NCBI RefSeq assembly: GCF_000001735.4
Contig: NC_003076.8
Span: forward strand, 17,177,835-17,241,834
DNA: 64,000 bases
Direction of reading: 5' to 3'
DNA from: Arabidopsis thaliana
Lineage: Eukaryota; Streptophyta; Magnoliopsida; Brassicales; Brassicaceae
Position 1 is the stretch's first letter. Every line of letters starts with the position of its first letter. This document shows, piece by piece, positions 12,909 through 23,488 of the stretch. Below the pieces are notes generated by a model, which made no database searches, was not told where the DNA came from, and saw nothing but the letters and a program-made list of their open reading frames with translations. The position numbers and the translations under genes are program-made.

Positions 12909-12943
<35 letters not shown>

Positions 12944-13923
12944 TGAACGTGAAGGTTAATTTTCAATATATAGACTTTTATTTATTTCATTTGTAAAACT
13001 TTGACCTCAATTTTGAGAGAGTGAGCTGGAAAGATTCCGTCTTTCCGGTGAAATTCAAGAGAACTAATTTCGGTCTTAGCTCATCTAAGAAAGGACGGAA
13101 CTGTCGAGTAAGGATTGACCGAAGTCTTTAGCCAAAAAAATAGACAAATAAAAGCGTAATCTAAGCAGACAGAGCTAAATAATACATGTAGGGTAAACGA
13201 GGACTATTGTCAGATTTAAGTTGTCGAGTAACGGGCCTTTGAAATTTCGAGAAAAGAGGGGAAGTACTCTATACAGTGTGTTCTATTATTGTCTGTAAAC
13301 GATTGGCTAGATATCTATTTTTTCAGATCAAAACCCGAATATTGATATCCGCAGATAATAGATATAAAACTTAGGCCTAGTCTCAAACATCCACAACTTT
13401 TTCTCATAACTCTGATTGCAATGAACTTTGCCACTCGACTGTGTCTACCTCGACATGTAATACCTATAAACATGCCATTTTACCCCATAAATACATGTTT
13501 GTAAAGAATTAAATATGTCAAACCCCGACTTTTCAAAGAATGAACCCAAAAAAAAATGAAGGAGAAGGAGAGATATAGGCGCGTACGTTTCACGCTCATT
13601 ATTATTGGCCGTTCGTTAATCTTTCTATTTTCCAATGCTCGACGGGTCACATCGCAAGCTGATTGTTTCTCTTGTTTGTTTCCTTCAAAATATTTCCATT
13701 CTAATGATGTAGCTATCTCCTACAACCTCATAATCAGACATCAATTTGTATCTCCTTTGTCAGATTTAAGGTATGTTGTCCGAAAAAACTCATTCTCACA
13801 TTGACTAATCCAATTCTTGGTTTCATTAATCATCCTTTTGAAACAAGAAATGCGATGAATTTGAATTTTGACCATGTAAACAGGAACAACACATGACCAG
13901 TTTCTGAGTTCATAATCATCACA
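11848..13923. other. Divergent intergenic region between PAH2 and WEB gene
   Basis: Two head-to-head genes share this 2.1 kb. The PAH2 leader is purine-rich on its own strand (about 11940-12060). A run of 32 T occupies 12911-12942, followed by GTGAACGT. A second pyrimidine and T-rich patch lies at about 12145-12170. No coding or RNA gene is supported, although TE-like scraps cannot be excluded. Confidence 0.5.
12911..12942. repeat. Poly(T) tract, 32 bases
   Basis: Uninterrupted T homopolymer between TGGAAGTTAA and GTGAACGT. It may be the poly(A) tail of an old retroposed sequence on the minus strand, but I see no flanking target duplication. It could equally be an expanded homopolymer or a nucleosome-excluding tract in the shared promoter region. 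Confidence 0.8.
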
Positions 13924-16257
13924 ATGTTGGGCGATGATAAAGATTCAGACGACCTTAATTTATTTCTCAACGCCATTGGTGAAGCTGGTGATGAAGAAGG
14001 TCCAACGTCTTTCAATGACATCGACTTCTTGACATTCGACGATGAAGATTTACATAATCCATTTCAAGATTGTGAGACAAGTCCTATCAACGAACCTCCT
14101 AAGGTTTATGTTGCACCAAGGGTGATGATAAGTCATCAAGATTCGTTTTCTGAAGATTCAAGAACCGATGTTATCGAAGATGCTAGGATTTTGCCTGCTT
14201 CTCCTCGTCTTAGAGTTCCTGCTTCTCCTCGAGCATTTGTGTATCCGAGATCTGTCGAATCACCTCGTTTTGGTTCTCCGAGATCTGTCGAATCGCCTTG
14301 TTTCGGGTCTCCGATTGGTGTTATCGATACAGCTTCACCTTTCGAATCGGTTAGAGAAGCAGTTTCTAAGTTTGGTGGGATCACAGATTGGAAAGCTCAT
14401 AAGATTCAGACTATAGAGGTTGTAGTTAAGCTTTTGTTTCTTCACATGATTTGTGTTTATTTGAGATCTTGGTTTTGACGAAAATGTGTGTTTCAGAGAC
14501 GGAAGATGGTAGATGAAGAGCTTGAGAAGATACAAGAAGCAATGCCTGAGTACAAGAGAGAAGCTGAGTTAGCTGAAGAAGCGAAATACGATGCGTTGGA
14601 GGAGTTAGAGAACACAAAGGGACTCATCGAGGAGCTGAAACTAGAATTGGAGAAAGCGGAAAAGGAAGAGCAACAAGCGAAACAGGATTCAGAGCTGGCG
14701 CAGATGCGTGTTGAGGAGATGGAGAAAGGTGTAGCTAATGAGGCAAGTGTTGCTGTTAAAACACAGCTCGAGGTAGCTAAAGCGAGGCAAGTCTCGGCTA
14801 CTTCTGAGTTACGGTCTGTTAGAGAAGAGATTGAAATGGTTAGTAATGAATATAAAGATATGTTGAGGGAAAAAGAATTAGCTGCAGAGAGAGCTGATAT
14901 TGCTGTTTTGGAAGCTAAAGAGATTGAGAGAACGATGGATGGTTTGAGTATAGAGCTGATTGCCACCAAGGAGTTGTTGGAATCTGTGCACACGGCTCAT
15001 CTCGAAGCGGAAGAGAAGAGATTCAGTGTAGCAATGGCTAGGGACCAAGATGTTTATAATTGGGAAAAGGAATTGAAGATGGTCGAAAATGATATTGAGA
15101 GGCTTAACCAAGAGGTTCGTGCGGCTGATGATGTGAAAGCTAAGCTAGAGACTGCTTCTGCTCTTCAGCATGATTTGAAGACCGAATTAGCGGCTTTCAC
15201 GGATATATCAAGCGGTAATCTGTTGTTGGAAAAGAATGACATTCATGCTGCGGTTGAGTCTGCGAGGAGAGAACTCGAAGAAGTAAAAGCCAACATAGAG
15301 AAAGCAGCTTCAGAGGTGAAAAAATTGAAGATAATAGCTGGTTCATTACAGTCTGAGCTTGGAAGAGAGAGACAGGATCTAGAAGAAACTAAGCAAAAAG
15401 AAAGTACGGGTTTGGCCCGGACAAACGATAAAGACGCAGGAGAGGAGTTGGTTGAAACAGCCAAGAAGTTGGAGCAGGCGACGAAAGAGGCAGAGGATGC
15501 AAAGGCATTGGCTACAGCTTCTAGAGACGAGCTTAGAATGGCGAAGGAATTGTCTGAGCAAGCGAAAAGAGGAATGTCTACGATAGAGAGTCGGTTAGTA
15601 GAGGCGAAAAAGGAAATGGAGGCTGCTCGGGCGTCAGAGAAGTTAGCCTTGGCTGCTATAAAAGCTCTGCAAGAGACTGAATCTTCTCAGAGATTCGAGG
15701 AGATTAATAATTCACCAAGAAGCATTATAATCTCTGTAGAGGAATACTACGAGCTAAGCAAGCAGGCACTCGAGTCTGAGGAGGAGGCAAACACAAGACT
15801 ATCAGAGATTGTCTCTCAAATAGAGGTGGCGAAAGAGGAAGAGTCAAGAATCTTGGAGAAACTAGAGGAAGTGAATAGAGAAATGAGTGTAAGAAAAGCA
15901 GAGCTTAAAGAGGCTAATGGAAAAGCCGAAAAGGCTAGAGATGGGAAGTTGGGAATGGAGCAAGAGCTGAGAAAATGGAGGTCGGAAAATGGGAAGAGGA
16001 GAACAGACGAAGGCAGAGAGCCTGAGAAAAGTCCGACGAGGTCAAGCACCGAGGGGAGAAACAAGGAGAATGGATTCGGGCAGTCGAAATCGTTTGCATT
16101 TGGTGAACAAGGAAGCAGCAGCAACAACACTGGAGGAAGTACTACTACTAATAATAATAATCTGACTCCTGAAACAAAGAAGAAGAAGAAGAAGCTTTCT
16201 TTGTTTCCAAAAGTTTTCATGTTCTTGTCAAGAAAGAAGTCTCACAGTCACAAGTGA
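13924..16257 (+). CDS. WEB-family (DUF827) coiled-coil protein
   Basis: Two exons, 13924-14418 and 14497-16257, give 751 aa. Exon 1 encodes an acidic N-terminus with SP-rich repeats ([11 protein letters not shown] followed by [11 protein letters not shown], about residues 109-130). It ends in the conserved [17 protein letters not shown] that introduces the coiled coil. Exon 2 is almost wholly heptad-type coiled coil rich in E, K, A and L (about residues 166-680). The tail is basic and Asn/Ser-rich and ends in [20 protein letters not shown]. This matches the WEB1/PMI2 family (weak chloroplast movement under blue light), in which WEB1 and PMI2 control the speed of chloroplast photorelocation through actin. 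This member is less studied; a chloroplast location has been predicted for it in annotations I remember. It corresponds to At5g42880. Confidence 0.93.
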
Positions 16258-16623
16258 ATAATGTTTCATACCTTTTTCTTTTTTCTTCAAAACATTTGGT
16301 TTGTTTTTTCTTTTCTTACACCAACAAACAATGCAGACTCCTTAAGTTTGGACAATTATTTTACAATGTATGATTATGTTAATTTCACTCATAGGAAATA
16401 AAGGTAATGAATTGATACACACTTGCCAACAGTAAGATGTTCAAAGAGAAGATTCATATTATTAAAACCCAATACCAATATTTTTGTTCCAAAGATAAAA
16501 GAGAATACAAAGATACTTTGAAGAGAACTTTATTTCTGACTAGTTGTACTAAAAAGCCAACCCCTTTGAAGACATAAATTGAGCTTGAGTTTAGGGTTTG
16601 CTGCATACCACTCTTTTTGGTGT
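16258..16623. other. Convergent 3' ends of WEB and SCP2 genes
   Basis: Short AT-rich intergenic stretch carrying the two 3' UTRs tail to tail. Nothing else is recognised. Confidence 0.5.
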
Positions 16624-18076
16624 TCACAACTTTGAAGGTTTAGGGAAGATGTCAGGGGTGAATTTCTGCGCAGCACTGAGACTACCCTTGATCTTCATCG
16701 CACCCCTGCATCAACATTCAACAACAAACAACAGGATTCAAAGATCAACTTCTAAAGATTGTCGTTAAGACTCAAGATAAAACAGCTAAATATACTTGTA
16801 ATGCTGAGTAAATGACATATGAAAGGATTCAGAGATCAACTTCTAAAGATTGTCGTTAAGACCAAATCCAAATCACTGATTTTGTTGGTTCAGACATAAG
16901 AAAAAACTGCTAAACATAGTTTTAGATTTTGTTGGTTCAGACATAAGATAAAACTGCTAAACATATTTCTGTAATGCAAAGGAAGTGACATATTTCAGGA
17001 TTCAGAGATTAACATCTTGGACCAAATCCAAGTCACACAAAAGCTTATAATGGTAAATTGTGGTTCACACATAAGATAAAACTTTGGAGAAAGATTGAGT
17101 TTGTTGTCGGGAATGATGGATGTAGTGGTTCTGACACAGGATAAAACTGCTAAACATAGTTCTAGATCTTGTTGGTTCAGACATAAGATAAAACTGCTAC
17201 ACATAGTTCTGTAATGCAGAGTAAGTGACATATTTCAGGATTCAGAGATCAACTTCTTGGACCAAATCCAAGTCACACAAAAGCTTATAAGCGGTAGATG
17301 TGGTTCAGACACAAGATAGAACTTTGGAGAAAGATTATGTTTGTTGTCGGGAATGGTGGATGTAGTGGTTTAGACACAGGACAAAACTGCTGAAACATAC
17401 TAGTGTAATGCAATTATGCAAAGTAAATGTATGAAACAAACCTAATGAAAGCCATCTGAGGATTCATCTTTCCAGTGGCAACTTTGACAAAATCATCATC
17501 CTTGAAGGAGAACGTAGCATCCACTTTCCCTCCTTCATATTTCCCTAATTTCCAAAGATCAAAATAATCAACGGAAAGTCAATAACTAAAAGCAAAATTT
17601 CAGATTCTCTTCATTTCAATTCCCAATTGCCATAACCAACAAGAAAAACCTAACCTTTGATGCAAAATCAAATTTCAGGATTCTCTCTTTTCTAAATTCC
17701 CAATTACTCTTCACTTTTGTCTCCAATCAAATTTCCAGATTCCCAATTGCAATAATCCCAAAATCAAAACTTTCAGATTTTACCATAATCAAAACAAAAA
17801 AAGCTAACCTTTGGTGACTTCGCCTTTCTTCAGATCAACGATGTAAGTAACCTCTTCAAACCCTAATTTCTGAAATTCCAAATCTATCACAATCAAACAT
17901 AAAACAAAACAGAGTAATAAAAGAAATGATTCTATAAAGAAAGGACCAACCTTTGGAGCAATGTTGATCTGATAAACAAGACCGATCTTCTCTGTGACCT
18001 CTTTCCCGGCGTCGGTGGAAAGATGTTCCTTCATCATGTCCATGATTGCATCGGATTTGAGTTGGGTATTCGCCAT
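16624..18076 (-). CDS. SCP2: Sterol carrier protein 2, peroxisomal
   Basis: Four exons, 18076-17951, 17869-17809, 17544-17442 and 16705-16624, give 123 aa, the normal size of a single-domain SCP2. The SCP2 fold covers nearly the whole chain, with IGLVYQINIAPK and YIVDLKKGEV in the N-terminal half, and DATFSFKDDDFVKVATGKMNPQ and AFIRGAMKIKGSL in the C-terminal half. The protein ends in SKL, a canonical type 1 peroxisomal targeting signal. SCP2 is a non-specific lipid transfer protein of the peroxisome matrix and affects seedling germination and lipid handling in Arabidopsis. Intron 3 is unusually long (736 bp) because it is filled with a 240-bp tandem repeat described separately. It corresponds to At5g42890. 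Confidence 0.97.
16741..17400. repeat. 240-bp tandem repeat inside SCP2 intron 3
   Basis: Two full copies lie back to back at 16921-17160 and 17161-17400. They can be aligned base for base with no gap and differ at only a minority of positions. Both hold GTTGGTTCAGACATAAGATA near the start, ACCAAATCCAAGTCACACAA in the middle and TTGTTGTCGGGAAT near the end. Shorter diverged pieces of the same unit precede them (16741-16920). The array lies wholly within the intron and does not touch the splice sites at 16706 or 17441. Confidence 0.92.
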
Positions 18077-18960
18077 TTTTTTATTGCGCAGTGTAGTGAA
18101 ATCTCGGAGAAGAAAGGTGAAAGATTGGATTTTTAAGGATGGAGTTAGGTAATAGAGACAAAGGAGGTGACGTGATCGATAAGTATGGAAAGATTGAGAT
18201 TTTTGTTAGAGACTGGCACGCTTCCCTATTTGCTTATTCTTACCTCATGATTACTGTTTTTCTATCTGTTTCTATTTTGGGGAGATTTAGCAGACTAATT
18301 ATGTTGACCAGAAACCAAACAACAGTAATTTTTTTTTTCATCTTCTGCAAATTGCGATTTTGTCCTAATATTTGTTAGTTCCCCTAATTATAAAACCAAC
18401 TTTTTCAATGAAGATTGAATAACTATGTATGTATTGTATTTAAAAAGCAAATGTTACTTATCTAGTTATTTGGTGTGATTTGCTTTGACATCAATTAGAA
18501 AGCTTTGGGACAGTACTTAAAAGGACTAGTAAAAAAAAACGAAGAAGAAAAGATTAGTTTCAGGAGGATTGTTGTTCTGTTTGTTCGTTCTCGCAGGTTT
18601 GTGTTTGATTTCATGCTTTTGGGCTTTTGGCCGTATGGGCCTTTTGCCTTGTAATGTTGTATTTTTAGTGGAAAAGGTGTTTGCGTTCATTGATTTATTA
18701 TGTGAAACCGATTATACTTTTATTTCCTAAATGTTGTAGTTTTATGGAGTTTCAGCTCTATTTGAATTTATAAAACGACTAATTAAAGACCTAATTAAAA
18801 CATTTCTGAGACGTTAAACTAAGATAATTCAGATCACAATTTCACATTTCATTTCTTATAAATAAGCAAAGATTTAATTGTTGTTTATCAATAAAAACAA
18901 ACAGAACATGCATTAAGCATATATTTGGTTATACTAAGGTTTTTTATTCAATTTCTCGTT
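18077..18960. other. Divergent intergenic region, SCP2 and prolamin-like gene promoters
   Basis: The SCP2 leader reads leftward from about 18120 and the promoter of the secreted-protein gene lies at about 18800-18960 (TTATAAATAAGC near 18856 is a TATA-like candidate). Open frames here are short and of random composition, so no gene is called. Confidence 0.5.
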
Positions 18961-19329
18961 ATGTCTATCAAAAATGTGCTTTCACTTCTTGCGGTTTTAT
19001 GCATCATTGTTTCTGTAAATGCTCAATTGCCACAGATTCCTGGTCCGTTTCCTTTTCCATTTCCGTTCCAACCGATTCCTGGTATGCCAGGATTACTTGA
19101 CATAACAAAATGTTTGTCATCCGTGATGGATATTCCCAGATGCATTACAGAAATTTCTCAATCTATTTTCATTGGAAAATTCGGTAATTTAGGTCCGGCT
19201 TGTTGCAAAGCATTTTTGGATGCTGAAGCCAATTGTATGCCCAAAATTCCATTCATTCCGCTTTTTCCTCCAATGCTAAAGGAACAATGTTCAAGAATTG
19301 CTGGTGCAACTCCTCCGACACCAAAATAG
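18961..19329 (+). CDS. Small secreted cysteine-rich protein, prolamin-like (ECA1 gametogenesis-related type)
   Basis: Single exon, 122 aa, from ATG 18961 to the stop at 19327-19329. The frame extends upstream only through non-ATG codons. Residues 1-21 form a clear signal peptide (VLSLLAVLCIIVSVNA), with probable cleavage before QLPQIP. A proline and phenylalanine-rich linker (PGPFPFPFPFQPIPGMPG) follows. The mature domain has six cysteines in the order C..C..CC..C..C (TKC, PRC, ACCKAF, ANC, EQC), the prolamin-like pattern of the ECA1 family. Members are often expressed in gametophytes or seeds and some signal at fertilisation. The role of this one is unknown. Confidence 0.85.
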   Translation: MSIKNVLSLLAVLCIIVSVNAQLPQIPGPFPFPFPFQPIPGMPGLLDITKCLSSVMDIPRCITEISQSIFIGKFGNLGPACCKAFLDAEANCMPKIPFIPLFPPMLKEQCSRIAGATPPTPK

Positions 19330-20611
19330 AGCTTTAATATATTTTAAAAATATTTGTTTTTTTCTTTTTAATTTATTTTTTAAACTTTTAGCTTACTTTA
19401 CATGTTATACTCAAAAAAAAAAAAAAACATGATGATACATTAATAAAAGAGTCATATTTGTATTCAAAATTTACTCATTCTTTAAATCTGATGAATAACA
19501 ATTTGAAACATTGAGTCCATACTTAATTTAGCCTTGCAATGTTCAGAACTTAAAATTGTTTTCATAAATCTTTTAAATATGTCGTAACACAAAATCTATG
19601 AACGATTATTAAATTGACTAGTTAATGTCCGATAAATAGGAGGTGTGAAAAATAAATAAATTTTCTTTTTCTGATACTTAGATTCTAAATAATAATCTAT
19701 ATATTTTAAAAAATCAAATTTCAATTTTATACATTCGAAACCAAATTTTTACTTATGTTTTGAATATATTAACTTTTTTGGTAAAATTACTTTAATAGTT
19801 TACTATATTAAAATAAAAATTTGAATATATAAACAACCTATATATTTTATTTTTCCGATATGGTTAAAAAATGTTTTCTATTTTTGGTGTTAAATATAAC
19901 AAACCCAACTTTGTATAATAATAAGAAAAAAATATAACTTTATCATCAAAGTCAACCCACTAACATAGTGGGCTGATTCAACTTAATGGCCCAAAGCACT
20001 CTTCTCCCTCACTCTCGCGATCGACTCTTCTGAGACACCTTCTTCTTCTCTTCTTCTCTTTTTTTTTTTTTTTTTTTTTTTGATCCTCTTCACTTTCTTT
20101 TCTCATTCCTAGATTCTTCTTCGAAATTAATCAAGGTTTGATTCCAACACATACACAACCCTTAGCCAATTAGCTTTATCCAAACAACACCGTTTGTATA
20201 ATAACCGGCTCAATTATTTTTTATTATCTTTTACCTTTATTCGACCACCATTTTTATTGTATGGGCAACATAAAAGAAAATTAAGGAACTTGAAATTTTA
20301 TACTATAGTGGTAACAAGACAACACTAAACCATCAAATACTAATTTGACGTCTTTCTAAGGGTTTTACAGTACAAATGAATCCACTCACATGAGCATATA
20401 AATATATTTATAGTTAGGGATATATGATGAAGAAACTTGTAACTAAGGATAGTAAATTTGACTTATAAGTTATGCAAATATATATACATTACAAAATTCT
20501 CTCCTCATATAAAGCTTCACCATCTGACCTCTCAAGAAACAGACTTCAAATTTACGTCATGTTGCAAGAGTTTATTGAGTGGAACAACCTATGCCAAGGA
20601 AACATTTTGGA
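19330..20611. other. Intergenic, AT-rich, with a promoter-like and leader-like segment
   Basis: Downstream of the prolamin-like gene the sequence is AT-rich up to about 19960. At 19961-20160 it changes to a pyrimidine-rich stretch. That stretch has TGGGCT at 19969-19974, GGCCCA at 19988-19993, CTCTCGCGATCGACTC near 20012, and a T tract at about 20060-20081. No reading frame follows. The rest up to the COR27 3' end is AT-rich and I recognise nothing in it. Confidence 0.45.
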
Positions 20612-21878
20612 TCAATAACTCACCACATTCACTAATATGATCAAACTAATAGTGGAGGAAGAAGTTACCTGATCGGTACTCGACGATTCACTCATCATCA
20701 CCGTCTTCATCTTCTTCGAGCTTCCGTTTTCGCCTTTTATTCCTTCGTTAACAAAGTTCTGATCCGATACCTCTGCTTTAAAACATCACAAGACAAATTT
20801 AGAATAGAAACAACATATCTAAACAGAGGAAAGAAACACATTTTTGATAAACTAATACCTTCTCCAACGCTGATTTGGTCGTGGTCACGCGAATGAGAGC
20901 TTAGCTGCTTGAGACTAGAGGCTGAGCCAGAGCTGCATATTCCCTTCTTCCCATTAGAGCTGCTAACAACTTGATTTTCGGGCTCATCCGTTACCGGGAT
21001 TTGTGTCTTTACTAAAGGTTTATAATGCTTAATCCATGGACTCCTAAGAAACTCATGAGAATTACCACCGTGCCTTCCGTTAATCCGATGTTCAGGTTGT
21101 TTCACATTAATCTTCTGCCAGAAACCATCATGAAGAACCTTGAACTGATACCATAAACATACATTTCAATGATCCCAAAATCTTCTTAACACTATAACAT
21201 CATCATCATCTATTAAAAAAAAAGTGTCATACCTGTTCTTGAGACGGTTTTCTACCGCTACCGAACCTCGTTGATTCGGATACATTCTCGTTCTTCCCGA
21301 GAGCTCCGAGCGAGTTATATAACTGATCTACGAATGAAGCTTCCATAGATTTAAGATATAAACTATGCTTCTCATTAGTCCATTCTGTTTCCATATACTC
21401 TTTCCCCGCAGAGTACTACACCAAAGTTCACAAAAATGATTTTGTTACAAAGTTGTCATTACACAGCTCAGAATCCTTATGTAGATATCAAATCTATAAA
21501 CATCTAATTATCTCTTCAATCGCAAAGAAGCAACCAAATTCATCAACAAGACAAATATCGAACAATTTATGTTCATTAGTGTAAATAAACTCTTTCGTTT
21601 ACTTCACAATAATCAACAATAAACGCACTAATTCCATCAAAAACGTTAAATCGCCGTAAAAATTCAGATCTGAGCAGCGAACACGACGGAGATTCCGATT
21701 CCGGCGAGGAAAAACAGACATGCAAAAATATCAATGAAAAAGAAAGAAAACATGGAATATGTATAAATACCATGGAAGAAGTGGTCTCTCCCTCCACGGA
21801 AGAAGCATCGTCGGAAGAATCGTCAGAGTCATCGGAGAAACGACGGCTACTAAAGCGTCCTCTGTAATCACCAACCAT
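20612..21878 (-). CDS. COR27: COR27, cold- and light-regulated clock repressor
   Basis: Exons 21878-21771, 21415-21233, 21144-20859 and 20772-20612 give 245 aa if the last exon is read to the stop at 20614-20612. A good GT donor after 20669 (CAG/GTAACT) could instead start another intron, so the last 20 codons are uncertain and alternative splicing is plausible. The start MVGDYRGRFSS is followed by a Ser/Asp-rich run (SDDSDDSSDDASSVEGE). Conserved blocks are WTNEKHSLYLKSMEASFVDQLY, FKVLHDGFWQKI and FLRSPWIKHYKP. No enzyme domain is present. COR27 and COR28 are night-time nuclear repressors of PRR5 and TOC1, act with COP1 and HY5 in photomorphogenesis, and lower freezing tolerance. It corresponds to At5g42900. 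Confidence 0.93.
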
Positions 21879-22270
21879 TGTTGGCTTATCTTTGTGGAGA
21901 GAGAGAGAGAAGAAGAAGAAAATGAAAAATATCAGAGAGAAAGAGAGAAACAAAATATCAAAAGAAACGATACAGTTGTAGACGCTTTTACACGTGGGTA
22001 AAGTTGCCACGTCATCACCAGTCAATTTGGCGGAATGAAGAGATGAAACTTTTTGGTTTTAGATATTTCAAACACAAAAAATATCAAAGATATTTTCTTC
22101 AACTGCAAAATATCTTCCACCGTCCTCTTCTCCTCTCTCTTGATTATTCTTTCTTTTTTTCTTTTTTGTTGCTTTTGGTTTAACTTCTCTGACTTTTTTT
22201 TTTTGTTTATGATATTTTCTCTTTTTAATCAATGGAAAGTAGACAACTCATTCTTAGATATTTATAAATA
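21879..22270 (-). promoter_or_regulatory. COR27 promoter with evening elements and G-boxes
   Basis: Reading upstream from the COR27 ATG, the sequence has a perfect G-box CACGTG at 21991-21996 and a CCACGTCA element at 22007-22014. Evening-element type sites follow: AGATATTT at 22061-22068, AGATATTTT at 22088-22096 (the reverse of AAAATATCT), AAAATATCT at 22107-22115 and AGATATTTA near 22258. CCA1 and LHY are known to bind AAAATATCT, and bHLH and bZIP factors such as HY5 bind G-boxes. This agrees with the known circadian, light and cold control of COR27. The functional use of each site is inferred. Confidence 0.8.
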
Positions 22271-23488
22271 ATTTTATAGATTGCCTTTTTTAAGACGGCA
22301 TTTTAGGATTATTTATTGGGACGATTCACTTTTCTTATTAGAATAATTGTACCACATGCAATGAGGATTAACGATGATTATGAAAATAGAAATAAATTGA
22401 CTATTACATGTCTCTTTTGGAAGAGTGTTTTTTTTTTCCCGAGACATTTTTTGTTTTATGAACTGATTTATATGATTTTATTTTTATCATTTAGCTAGTT
22501 AGGGTGGAATTAATATGTGATTATTTCATGTATTATGTGAATTTCTAATTTATCAAATTATTCTTCTTTTCATCATATGTAAATATATTATTTATAGTGT
22601 TATATTATATTTACCATGTCAAAATATTCATTCACGTGAATATTAAATAATGAGATTGTAAACGTAAAGTTTAATAAACTTTTGCGCTAAATTCTACCTA
22701 AAAATAAATTTTGAATACTTATAAATAGGTATATTCAATTTTTCTGTTTAAGAGAAATGGTAAAATATTAAAGTGGAGACATAATCTTAGGGAATTGAAA
22801 AGTAAAAAAAAAGCTTACAGTTTAGTTTTAAGATAGATCTATGATTTTCAAGAAAGGTTATACAAATGATCAGTTTGGATCAATATACTCTACCATGTAA
22901 GATTCTATGAATTATAAATTACCCATTTAACCATTTTAACTTATCCAAATAATAAAAAATACTTAAATACTCAGTAATCTTAAGAAACAGGAAAACTCCT
23001 TCAATTTTAGTTTAAGATAGATATACATCTTTTCAAGAAAGGTTACACCAATGATGAGTTTGAATAAAAATAATTTACTCTACCTTGTAAGAGAAGGGTG
23101 AGTAATTATGTGAATATACAAATTAATAAATTGTAAATATGTCTTCTATCGTAGTGCTTATTGATTGTTGTAACTCTTTGCAAAATATTTATTTAAGACT
23201 TTTAATTATATGAAATAATTTAAATTTTAGAAAATTGTATTTCTTTTTTATAAATTTTTATCTATACATTTTCAGTTAAGGTTTTGTTTTTCTCCTTAAG
23301 TTTTACTTTTGCTCTAATTTTCCTATCACAACTCTTCGTTATAGATGGTTGTGTACAAATTACAATTAAGTATTTTAAGAATGCGTATCTTTATCTTAAC
23401 TCTTCTTAAATAAATTTTTATTTTATAATATTTTAAAAATTGTATATATTTATTATTAATTTTTTGTTCGATATTTTTTTTATAAAAT
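22271..23488. other. Intergenic, AT-rich, with a diverged direct repeat
   Basis: Two related segments of about 80 bp lie at 22826-22902 and 23010-23092. They share TTTAAGATAGAT, TTTTCAAGAAAGGTTA and TTTACTCTACC/CTCTACCATGTAAGA. No gene is seen. The segment ends at the target-site duplication of the LINE insertion. Confidence 0.5.

Noticed and set aside
14493-14993. 166-codon antisense open frame opposite the WEB gene, and a similar one at 15816-16220
   Set aside because: Both mirror the E/K-rich coiled coil and give Ser- or Phe/Leu-rich proteins with no known domain; they are by-products of biased codon content.
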